Shown here: piece by piece, positions 6,961 through 13,628 of the stretch
Layout of the letters: each line of letters opens with the position of its first letter
How positions within the stretch are numbered: position 1 is the stretch's first letter
Origin: Prescottella defluvii
GTDB taxonomy: Bacteria > Actinomycetota > Actinomycetes > Mycobacteriales > Mycobacteriaceae
Direction of reading: 5' to 3'
DNA length: 33,080 nucleotides
Assembly: GCF_000738775.1 (NCBI RefSeq)
Contig: NZ_JPOC01000013.1
Location: forward strand, 1 to 33,080
Notes under the pieces: model-generated
Seen by the model: only the letters and a program-made list of their open reading frames with translations
What the model was told of the DNA's origin: nothing
Databases searched by the model: none
Translations under genes and position numbers: made by a program

Positions 6961-8243
6961 CGGCCGCGGGAAAGCTCGGACGTCAGACGTTCGCGGCGTT
7001 CGCGAATCGGAACTTCCGCCGCTTCATCAGCGGTCAGGCCGTCTCGCTCGTCGGCACCTGGATGCAGCTCGTCGCGCAGTCGTGGCTGGTCCTCGAGCTC
7101 ACCGGGTCGGGTACCGCGATCGGTCTCGTCGTCGCGTTGCAGACGCTGCCGGTCCTGCTGCTCGGCCCGTACGGCGGTGTCGTCGCCGACCGTGTCGACA
7201 AGCGCAAGCTCATGATCGTGCTGCAGACGCTGATGGGTGTGCAGGCACTCGTCCTCGGCATCCTCACCATCAGCGGGGCCGTCCAACTGTGGCACGTGTA
7301 CGTGCTGGCGCTGCTGCTCGGTCTCAACAACTGCTTCGAAAACCCTGCGCGGCAGTCGTTCCTGCTCGAGATGGTGGGTCCGGAGGACCTGCGCAACGCC
7401 GTCAGCCTGCAGTCCACGCTGGTCAGTGCGTCGCGCATCATCGGTCCGGCCATCGCGGGTGTCACGATCGCGGCCGGCGGGCTGGGCGTGTGCTTCCTGC
7501 TCAACGCCGCCAGTTTCGTCGCGGTGGTGACGTCGTTGCTGCGGCTGAACGTCGCCGAACTGCACCCGTCGCCGCCGATGGAACGCGCTCGCGGTCAGCT
7601 CCGCGAGGGGCTGCGCTACGTCCGGGGCAACCGCAACCTCGCGGTGCCGCTGCTGATGATGGCGTTCATCGGATGCCTCGCGTTCGAGTTCCAGGTGGTG
7701 CTCCCGATCGTCGCCGAACAAACATTCGACGCCGGCTCGGAGGCGTACGGCTTCATGACCGCCGCGATGGGCATCGGCGCGGTGTGCGGTGGACTCCTCG
7801 TCGCGACATGGGGTCGCACCGGCACCCGAGTGCTGATCGTCGCGGCCGCCGCATTCGGCTTCTCGATGATCGCCGCGGCCGCCGCACCGACGCTGGCCGT
7901 GGCCCTGGTCGCGCTGGTGGTCGTCGGTGCCGTCAGCATCGCTTTCAATTCCACCACCAACAGCACCCTGCAACTCGAGGCCGAACCGCAGATGCGCGGT
8001 CGCGTCATGGCGCTGTGGGCCACGGCGTTCCAGGGCTCGACGGCCATCGGGGGCCCCATCGCCGGCTGGGTCAGCCAGGAGTGGGGTGGCCGTGCCGGAC
8101 TGATGCTCGGTGCGATCACCTGCCTCGTCGTGGCGCTGGTCGCGGCCCTCGTCCTCGGGCGCGGCAAGAAGGCCGGTGCCCGGACCGATTCGATCACCGA
8201 GGTCCCGGCGTCGACCGACAGCGAGCGTGCGAAGGCGGCTTGA
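6957..8243 (+). CDS. MFS exporter (EntS/MFS_3-like)
   Basis: 428 residues; the ATG overlaps the marR stop (ATGA). About 12 hydrophobic segments follow an N-terminal FANRNFRRFISGQAVSLVGTW region typical of the MFS_3/enterobactin-exporter-like group. The loop 2-3 signature appears as GVVADRVDKRKLM, and PARQSFLLEMV with LQSTLVSASRIIGP is the well-conserved second region of this subfamily. The C-terminus is a Lys/Arg-rich and then Ser/Thr/Glu-rich cytoplasmic tail. Such proteins export siderophores, drugs or other hydrophobic compounds by proton antiport. The MarR partner suggests induction by its substrate. The substrate cannot be told. Confidence 0.88.
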   Translation: MTAAGKLGRQTFAAFANRNFRRFISGQAVSLVGTWMQLVAQSWLVLELTGSGTAIGLVVALQTLPVLLLGPYGGVVADRVDKRKLMIVLQTLMGVQALVLGILTISGAVQLWHVYVLALLLGLNNCFENPARQSFLLEMVGPEDLRNAVSLQSTLVSASRIIGPAIAGVTIAAGGLGVCFLLNAASFVAVVTSLLRLNVAELHPSPPMERARGQLREGLRYVRGNRNLAVPLLMMAFIGCLAFEFQVVLPIVAEQTFDAGSEAYGFMTAAMGIGAVCGGLLVATWGRTGTRVLIVAAAAFGFSMIAAAAAPTLAVALVALVVVGAVSIAFNSTTNSTLQLEAEPQMRGRVMALWATAFQGSTAIGGPIAGWVSQEWGGRAGLMLGAITCLVVALVAALVLGRGKKAGARTDSITEVPASTDSERAKAA

Positions 8244-8276
8244 CCTTCAGGCCGGTCGAGACTCCATGATGACCGG

Positions 8277-9317
8277 GTGAACGCATTCGGAACGGACGGG
8301 TTGATCACGATCGGTGTGCTCGCGCGGGCGAGCGGACTGACCCCGAGCGCGTTGCGCTTCTACGCCGACTGTGGACTGCTCGTTCCTGCGTGGGTCGATC
8401 CGTCGACCGGGTACCGGTACTACACCGACACCCAGCGTGAGCGCGCGACGAGTATCCGGCGGCTGCGCGAGATCGACGTCCCGCTCGACGTCGTGACGCG
8501 GATTGTCGACGGCAACGACGACGCCGGCCGCCTTCTCGACGCGCACGTCCGGGCCCTGCGGGAGCGGGCCGATGCCGCCGCCGCGGTCGCCGAGTCCATC
8601 CGGCACGCCCTGCCGCAGCCGCCGACGGTGTCGCTCTCCGCCGTCGCGTTCGCCGACGCCGTTGGGCAGGTGCGCCCCGCCGCGGCGTCGGATCCCGAGT
8701 TCCCGGTCCTGGGCGGGATTCTCGTGGAGGTGGGCGGTGGCGTCGTCACACTGACCGCGACCGATCGCTACCGGCTGTCGACGCGCAGCATCGCGTGCGC
8801 GCTGGCCGCGACGGAGTGGTCCGCCGTGGTGCCCGCCACTGATCTGGACGGTCTGGCGTCGTGGTTGCGTGCCCATCGTGAGGTCGAGATCCGGTACGGC
8901 GCCGGCGGCCTCGTGTTCGTCGCCGACGGTGACGATCGGCGATGCAGCACACTCGACGACCCGTTTCCCGACTACCGGGCGATGCTGGCCGCCCTGCCCG
9001 CCGCCGCCACCCGGGTCGTCGTGTCCCGGGACGCGCTGCTCGCCGCGGCCGAGGACGCCCCCGACACCCGGATCCGGTGCACGATCGGGGCCACCGGTCT
9101 GACGGTGCGAGCGGGGGAGCGCGAGCGGCACCTGACCGCCACCGTCACCGGCCACGATCTCGAGGTGTGGTTCACCGCCGGAACACTGCACGCCGCTGTC
9201 GCGACCGCGGTCGGCCCCGAGGTCATGCTCGACCTCTCCGCCGCCCACCTGCCCGCCGTCATCCGGTCCGCCACCGACGGCGACCTCACCACGCTCGCCA
9301 TGCCCACTGCTCCGTAA
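8277..9317 (+). CDS. MerR regulator fused to DNA polymerase III beta-clamp domains II-III
   Basis: 346 residues from a GTG. Residues 9-77 are a MerR DNA-binding domain (ITIGVLARASGLTPSALRFY, then TGYRYY, then RRLREIDVPL), and ~82-110 is a helical dimer linker. Residues ~117-346 resemble the sliding clamp DnaN: TATDRYRL at 160-167 matches the domain II strand/loop motif, FPDYR at 230-234 is the end of domain II, and the C-terminal TTLAMP matches the clamp's last strand. Clamp domain I is absent, and the MerR part takes its place. In E. coli the pocket that holds clamp-binding peptides is built by these same domain II/III elements. Inference: a regulator sensing a clamp-binding peptide or a DNA/replication state. 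Relatives annotated as MerR or 'beta-clamp family' occur in actinobacteria, but I know of no defined function. Confidence 0.85.
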   Translation: MNAFGTDGLITIGVLARASGLTPSALRFYADCGLLVPAWVDPSTGYRYYTDTQRERATSIRRLREIDVPLDVVTRIVDGNDDAGRLLDAHVRALRERADAAAAVAESIRHALPQPPTVSLSAVAFADAVGQVRPAAASDPEFPVLGGILVEVGGGVVTLTATDRYRLSTRSIACALAATEWSAVVPATDLDGLASWLRAHREVEIRYGAGGLVFVADGDDRRCSTLDDPFPDYRAMLAALPAAATRVVVSRDALLAAAEDAPDTRIRCTIGATGLTVRAGERERHLTATVTGHDLEVWFTAGTLHAAVATAVGPEVMLDLSAAHLPAVIRSATDGDLTTLAMPTAP

Positions 9318-9342
9318 CTTCCACTGCGACAGGAGAACTGCC

Positions 9343-9855
9343 ATGACCACCGACTCCGCCCTCGATCCCACCTCCGACGCGATCGCCCGTGCCGTCACGC
9401 GGGGGCGCGACGGCGACCCCGACGGCGCCCGCACCGCGCTCGTGGGGATCTGGACCGAACTGGGACCGCTCGGGGATCCACTGCACCGGTGCACCCTGGC
9501 GCACTACCTCGCCGACCTGTACGACGACCCCGCCCAGGCCCTGGTGTGGGACGTGCGGGCGCTCGACGCCGCCGACGCCCTCACCGACGGCCGCCTGCAG
9601 CAGCAGTACGCGAGTCTCACGGTCCGCGGCTTCTACCCGTCACTGCACCTCAACCTGGCCGACAATTTCCGTCGGCTCGGCTCGTTCGACCGGGCGCGGG
9701 AGCATCTCGATGCGGCCGGACGATACTTCGATGCCCTCGACGACGACGCCTACGGTGCGTCGATTCGCACCGCGATCGGGGAGATCGGCGCCGCCGTGGA
9801 CCGCGGATCCGTCGAACGCTCGGCCACGGCGCCGGGGCCGGGGTCGGGATCGTAG
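9343..9855 (+). CDS. TPR-like helical protein
   Basis: 170 residues; the ATG follows ACAGGAGAAC 25 nt after the MerR-clamp gene. It is all-helical with paired-helix units such as PLHRCTLAHYLADLYDDPAQAL and HLNLADNFRRLGSFDRAREHLDAAGRYF, the second being a good TPR-type repeat. The tail is Ser/Gly/Pro. There is no membrane or catalytic motif. Actinobacterial proteins of this kind are named tetratricopeptide-repeat or hypothetical. Close spacing with the MerR-clamp gene suggests an operon, so it may be a protein partner in the same unknown process. That link is inference. Confidence 0.75.
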   Translation: MTTDSALDPTSDAIARAVTRGRDGDPDGARTALVGIWTELGPLGDPLHRCTLAHYLADLYDDPAQALVWDVRALDAADALTDGRLQQQYASLTVRGFYPSLHLNLADNFRRLGSFDRAREHLDAAGRYFDALDDDAYGASIRTAIGEIGAAVDRGSVERSATAPGPGSGS

Positions 9856-9893
9856 CTCTGGCGCATCCACCGTCGCGCTCCTAATCTGTGCCG

Positions 9894-10577
9894 ATGAGGA
9901 AGTGGTGGATCGTCGGAGGCGTTGTCGTCGTGGTGCTCGCGGGTCTGCTCGCGGGCCCGTGGATCTACGGTGAGTTCATCGCCGAGGACGACGCCCCGGC
10001 AGCCGCGGTGTCCACCGAGGGTGCGCAGGCCGCGTCGGGTTCGATCGACGGCGAGTGGGCCGTCGGGCCGGGGGAGGGCGCCAACACGACCGCGGCCGGC
10101 TACACCGTGTCCGAGATCCTCAACGGCGCACGGGTCACCGTCGTCGGCACCACGGACCAGGTCAACGGCAACGTCGGCATCGCCGGCGAAAAGTTGACCG
10201 TCGCCGAGGTCGTCGTGCAGGTCGCCGACATCGCGACCGACAATGCGCGCCGGGACGGACAGTTCCGGGGCAACGTGATGGACGCCGAGAGTTTCCCGAC
10301 CGCGAAGTTCGCTCTCACGACGCCGGTCGACCTCGCGTCGCTGCCCACCGACGGAACCGCCGCCACGGTGCAGGCGGACGGGACGCTGACGTTGAAGGAC
10401 CAGACCCGGCCGGTGAGTGTGGACGTCGAGGTCCTCCACTCGGGTGACACGCTCGTCGCGTCCGGCAGCATCCCCGTCACGTGGTCCGACTACGGAATCA
10501 CGCCGCCGTCACTGGGATTCGTGACCGTCGACGACAGCGGCACGATCGACTTCCTGGTGAGCCTGGCCCGCGCCTGA
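9894..10577 (+). CDS. Membrane-anchored YceI-family protein
   Basis: 227 residues from ATG 9894 (GTG 9888 is in frame too; neither has a clear ribosome site). One N-terminal transmembrane segment (KWWIVGGVVVVVLAGLLAGPW, in short 4-24) anchors the protein with the rest outside. The YceI lipocalin-like beta barrel fills about 45-227: IDGEWAV, GYTVSEIL, RRDGQFRGNVMDAESFPTAKF and the DQTRPVSVDVEV strand. YceI proteins bind polyprenoid or other amphiphilic lipids and are induced by stress. The stop is inside the convergent hydroxylase gene: the two overlap by 69 bp tail to tail. Confidence 0.87.
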   Translation: MRKWWIVGGVVVVVLAGLLAGPWIYGEFIAEDDAPAAAVSTEGAQAASGSIDGEWAVGPGEGANTTAAGYTVSEILNGARVTVVGTTDQVNGNVGIAGEKLTVAEVVVQVADIATDNARRDGQFRGNVMDAESFPTAKFALTTPVDLASLPTDGTAATVQADGTLTLKDQTRPVSVDVEVLHSGDTLVASGSIPVTWSDYGITPPSLGFVTVDDSGTIDFLVSLARA

Positions 10578-11471
10578 CGGCGCCCACCCGGGCGGGCCGA
10601 ACGCGTAGCCCAGACGGTCGCGCCACGACGTCGCCGCGCGGACATCGCGTCCGATCGCGGCGTACTCGTGGGTCTGCAGCCGCCAGATGTCGTAGGTGCC
10701 CACCGGTTTCGTCAAACCGTAGGTGGGACGCTGCTTCTCGGCCCGGAACGTGCCGAACATGCGGTCCCACACGATGAGGATCCCGCCGTAGTTGCGGTCC
10801 AGGTACTCGGGATCGCAGCCGTGATGCACCCGGTGGTGCGACGGGGTGTTGAACACGAACTCGACCGGCCGCGGCAGCTTCCCGACGCGTTCGGTATGAA
10901 CGAAGAACTGGTACACGAGGTTCACCGAGAATCCGACGAAGATCATCCACGGAGGAATGCCGATCAGCGGCAACGGGATCCACATCAGGATCTCGCCGCT
11001 GTTGTTCCACTTCTGTCGCAGTGCGGTGGAGAAGTTGAAGTACTCGCTCGAATGGTGCGCCTGATGGGTGGCCCAGATCAGCCGGACCCGATGCGCCATA
11101 CGGTGATACGCGTAGTACAGCAGGTCGATGCCGACCAGCAGGATCACCCACGTGTACCAGGCGTTCGCCGGCAGGTGCCACGGCGCGATGTACACCCAGA
11201 TCGCGGAGTAGCCGATCAGCGCCAGGAACTTCCAGAACGCTGTCGTCGCGATCGAGACCAGGCCCATCGATATCGACGCCCGCGCGTCCCGGAACTCGTA
11301 GCCGGCCGTCGGTGGATGGGCCCGGCCGTCCCGGAGTTCGGTCTCTTCGAGCTTGCGGGCCGCGAACCACTCCAGCCCCAGGAACACGAGGAACGCCGGG
11401 ATCGCGAGCGTCACCGGGTCCCCGAGCGGTTCGAGCAGCGAACCCCACGCCGCGGTGAGGGTCTCCCACAT
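10509..11471 (-). CDS. Fatty acid hydroxylase/sterol desaturase family di-iron membrane enzyme
   Basis: 320 residues; ATG 11471 has GGAGG 4 nt upstream, better than the GTG/ATG candidates further 5'. The histidine clusters of the membrane di-iron family are all present: HRMAH (123-127), HQAHH (136-140), His192 in FVHTERVG, and HHRVHH (212-217). There are four or more membrane helices between and before them. Members use O2 and reductant to hydroxylate or desaturate lipids or sterols. The order and spacing fit the FA_hydroxylase domain (PF04116). A divergent Rrf2 regulator shares its upstream region. The natural substrate in this organism is unknown; actinobacterial members may act on membrane lipids or carotenoid-like compounds. 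Confidence 0.9.
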   Translation of the reverse strand: MWETLTAAWGSLLEPLGDPVTLAIPAFLVFLGLEWFAARKLEETELRDGRAHPPTAGYEFRDARASISMGLVSIATTAFWKFLALIGYSAIWVYIAPWHLPANAWYTWVILLVGIDLLYYAYHRMAHRVRLIWATHQAHHSSEYFNFSTALRQKWNNSGEILMWIPLPLIGIPPWMIFVGFSVNLVYQFFVHTERVGKLPRPVEFVFNTPSHHRVHHGCDPEYLDRNYGGILIVWDRMFGTFRAEKQRPTYGLTKPVGTYDIWRLQTHEYAAIGRDVRAATSWRDRLGYAFGPPGWAPSGAGQAHQEVDRAAVVDGHESQ

Positions 11472-11518
11472 GTTTCCTCCAGGCATTCGGGCACCTGACG
11501 GGAAATCTACCGCGCCGA

Positions 11519-11532
11519 GTGACCTGGGTCAC
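11519..11532. promoter_or_regulatory. Palindrome in the hydroxylase/Rrf2 divergent region
   Basis: GTGACC, a TG centre and GGTCAC form a perfect 6+2+6 dyad between the two divergent genes. It is a candidate site for the Rrf2 regulator or a CRP-type factor. Confidence 0.45.
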
Positions 11533-11558
11533 CATCCGGTCCGGGGTCGGTAGGGTTT

Positions 11559-11575
11559 CCCACCGAGACGGTGGG
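11559..11575 (+). promoter_or_regulatory. Hairpin/dyad just before the Rrf2 ribosome site
   Basis: CCCACCG and CGGTGGG flank AGA (7-bp stem, 3-nt loop) and end 9 nt before AGGGGAG. It could be a leader hairpin that affects translation, or a second operator. Confidence 0.4.
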
Positions 11576-11596
11576 GGATCGACCAGGGGAGTGTCA

Positions 11597-12052
11597 GTGC
11601 ACATCACCGCACGAGTCGACGGCGCGGTCCGCGCGCTCGTCGAACTGGCGGCGGCCGGACCCGCGCCCGCCAAGGCCGAGTTCCTGGCCGGCGCGCAGGC
11701 CATTCCCCATAAATTCCTCGAGGCCGTGCTCACCGACCTGCGTCGCGGCGGACTCGTGAGCAGTCGTCGTGGCCCGGACGGCGGTTACTGGCTGGCCCGG
11801 CCGGCCGAGGAGATCACCGTCGCCGACGTCATCCGCACCATCGAGGGCCCCTTGGCGTCGGTGCGTGGCGAGCGTCCCGAGGACGTCACCTACGCGGGCC
11901 CGGCCGAGCCCCTGCAGCAGGTGTGGATCGCGGTTCGCGTCAACCTGCGGTCCGTGCTCGAGGGCGTCACCATCGCCGACATCGCCGGCGGCGCGCTGCC
12001 GGAGTTCGTGGCGGAACTGACCGCCGATCCGGGGGCGTGGCGCCGCCGCTAA
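11597..12052 (+). CDS. Rrf2-family transcriptional regulator
   Basis: 151 residues from GTG 11597, with AGGGGAG 5 nt upstream (GTG 11591 overlaps that site). Rrf2 winged helix: HITARVDGAVRALVELAAAG, IPHKFLEAVLTDLRRGGLV and the wing SRRGPDGGYWLARPAEEIT, followed by the dimerisation helix with TVADVIRTIEGPLA. Many Rrf2 proteins (IscR, NsrR) hold a Fe-S cluster through three cysteines. No cysteine occurs in this one, so it either is cluster-free or uses other residues as in RsrR. Divergent from the hydroxylase, with a palindrome between them. It overlaps the convergent methyltransferase by 4 bp. Confidence 0.88.
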   Translation: MHITARVDGAVRALVELAAAGPAPAKAEFLAGAQAIPHKFLEAVLTDLRRGGLVSSRRGPDGGYWLARPAEEITVADVIRTIEGPLASVRGERPEDVTYAGPAEPLQQVWIAVRVNLRSVLEGVTIADIAGGALPEFVAELTADPGAWRRR

Positions 12053-12819
12053 CGGCTCACCTCGAGTTCCGTGCGCATCTGCATGAAGCGGAACAGTCCC
12101 GGGCGTCCCGAGACGTCCTCGTAGGCGCGGACCCAGTCGTCGACGAATCGGGGCCGGTCGTCGGGGTCGAGTCGGTGCGTCCAGGCGTCGGCGCCGGCGG
12201 CGCACCACTGCGCGAAGGCCTCCCTGCTCCCGAAATCCCAGGTGACGTCGTCGACCATCAGTGCGGTCACGCGCAGGCCCGCATCGGCGGCGAGGCCGGG
12301 GTAGTCGTCGGGATCGACGTGGACGTACGGCGGCGCGAACCCCGCGAACCGATCCACCCAGCGGGGCGTGCCCGCGACCTCCATCGCGATCGTCTCGAGA
12401 CTCTCGCGGTCGCCGTCGCACACCATCTGGATCAGGACCCGGGCGTCCGGGCGGGCCGCGTCGGCGATCGACGCCAGCGCCTGCTGCTGTTCGGGCACCC
12501 AGTGCAGCGCGTTGAACGACACCACCACGTCGAACCGGTCCCGGAAGGGCAGTCGGCGGGCGTCTGCGACCGCGAACCGAACCCGGGGATCCGCCTCGCC
12601 CGACATGGCCTTCTCGATCATCCGCGGCGACGCGTCGACGCCGACCACGTACCCGTCGGTGAGTCGGCTCGCGAGCGTGCGGGTGACGAAGCCGTCGCCG
12701 CAGCCGACGTCGAGCACGTGATCGTGTGGGTCCGGAGCGAATCCCTCGAGAGCCCGGGCTGCCATCGTCCGTTGCAGTTCGCTCGCCTGTGCGTACTGTT
12801 CGCCGTCCCAATCGGGCAT
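12049..12819 (-). CDS. Class I SAM-dependent methyltransferase (trans-aconitate-methyltransferase-like)
   Basis: 256 residues. The SAM-binding Rossmann fold is shown by motif I VLDVGCGDGFVTRTLA (about 35-50), the acidic end of strand 2 VVGVDASPRMIEKA, motif II region FAVADARRLPF and motif III with FDVVVSFNALHWV. The WDxxxY-type opening (DWDGEQYAQASELQ) and ALHWV are shared with trans-aconitate 2-methyltransferase (Tam) and related small-molecule methyltransferases. The substrate cannot be set with confidence. The gene is alone on its strand, diverging from the TetR-MmpL unit, and its promoter would share the ~170-bp region that holds a CRP-like site and a palindrome. Confidence 0.85.
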   Translation of the reverse strand: MPDWDGEQYAQASELQRTMAARALEGFAPDPHDHVLDVGCGDGFVTRTLASRLTDGYVVGVDASPRMIEKAMSGEADPRVRFAVADARRLPFRDRFDVVVSFNALHWVPEQQQALASIADAARPDARVLIQMVCDGDRESLETIAMEVAGTPRWVDRFAGFAPPYVHVDPDDYPGLAADAGLRVTALMVDDVTWDFGSREAFAQWCAAGADAWTHRLDPDDRPRFVDDWVRAYEDVSGRPGLFRFMQMRTELEVSR

Positions 12820-12890
12820 CGTTGCCGCCGTTTCCGAGGTGCGCAGGGTGCACTGGGTGTGGGATCAGCGTATGCCTCACGCACGCCCTA

Positions 12891-12906
12891 TGTGATGCCG
12901 ATCACT
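12891..12906. promoter_or_regulatory. CRP/GlxR-like site
   Basis: TGTGA, 6 nt and TCACT match the TGTGA-N6-TCACA consensus of cAMP-receptor-type proteins at nine of ten fixed positions. It lies between the divergent methyltransferase and TetR genes. Confidence 0.45.
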
Positions 12907-12957
12907 TCGGCTCCGGCGTTTGTGTCGAAGCCCACAATGGTGCACTCGGCTGCAACA

Positions 12958-12973
12958 TTGCAGAGCTCTGCAA
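12958..12973. promoter_or_regulatory. Perfect 16-bp palindrome, likely TetR operator
   Basis: TTGCAGAGCTCTGCAA is its own reverse complement and lies 19 bp before the TetR GTG. TGCAAC occurs at 12951 and again at 12969, which may give a second half-site. The position suits autoregulation and control of the downstream MmpL gene. Confidence 0.6.
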
Positions 12974-12992
12974 CTTCGGTACCTTCGAAGAG

Positions 12993-13601
12993 GTGAGTGA
13001 AGCACTCGGTCTGCGGGACCGGAAAAAGGCCGCGACGCGCATCGCGCTCAGCGAGGCGGCCGCGCGCCTCGCCAGGGAACGGGGCATCGAACTCGTCACC
13101 GCCGACATGATCGCCTCCGCGGCCGGCGTGTCCACGCGCACGTTCCACAACTACTTCTCCTGCAAGGAGGAGGCCGTTCTGCACCATCTCGAGGCGTCGG
13201 TCTACGAGTGGGCGGACTGGCTGCGGGAGCGGCCCGAAGCCGAGCCGATCCTCGATTCCCTCGAGTGCGTCGTGATCCGGGCGGTCACCGATCCGGCCCA
13301 CGACATCGAGGAGATGCAGGCGCTCGCCGAACTCATCGACGCCAGCCCCACCCTGCTGGCGAAGAAGCTCGAGATGCACGTGCGGATCACCCCGGTGCTC
13401 GCGGACGTCATCGCGGAGCGCACCGGCACCGACGGTGCCACCGATCTGTATCCCAACCTGCTGCACATGGTCGTCGGTGCCGCCTGCAAGGCGTCGATGG
13501 ACCTGTGGATGAGCGGCCACACCTCGGCCGCGAATCCCGAAGAAGTGGTTCGCCAGGCATTCGATCAACTGCGGCACGGCCTCGCCCTGCCCGTCCGCTA
13601 G
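12993..13601 (+). CDS. TetR-family regulator of the MmpL transporter
   Basis: 202 residues from GTG 12993. The N-terminal TetR helix-turn-helix is clear: KKAATRIALSEAAARLARE, then VTADMIASAAGVSTRTFHNYF (in parts MIASAAGVSTRTFHNYF) and CKEEAVLHHL. The C-terminal ligand domain (about 70-200) is helical and variable, as usual. It is 27 bp upstream of the MmpL gene on the same strand, and a perfect palindrome sits in its own promoter region, so autorepression and repression of the transporter by release with a lipophilic ligand is the likely scheme. The start is supported by GAAGAGG close upstream, although the spacing is short. Confidence 0.88.
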   Translation: MSEALGLRDRKKAATRIALSEAAARLARERGIELVTADMIASAAGVSTRTFHNYFSCKEEAVLHHLEASVYEWADWLRERPEAEPILDSLECVVIRAVTDPAHDIEEMQALAELIDASPTLLAKKLEMHVRITPVLADVIAERTGTDGATDLYPNLLHMVVGAACKASMDLWMSGHTSAANPEEVVRQAFDQLRHGLALPVR

Positions 13602-13628
13602 TTCCCACCCGATCAAGAAGGAGCCACC

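Noticed and set aside
5640-7973. Very long open frame on the minus strand (777 codons)
   Set aside because: It runs antisense through the MOSC, MarR and MFS genes, each with full domain evidence. Its sequence is low-complexity Arg/Asp/Glu/Gln, typical of an antisense frame in high-GC DNA.
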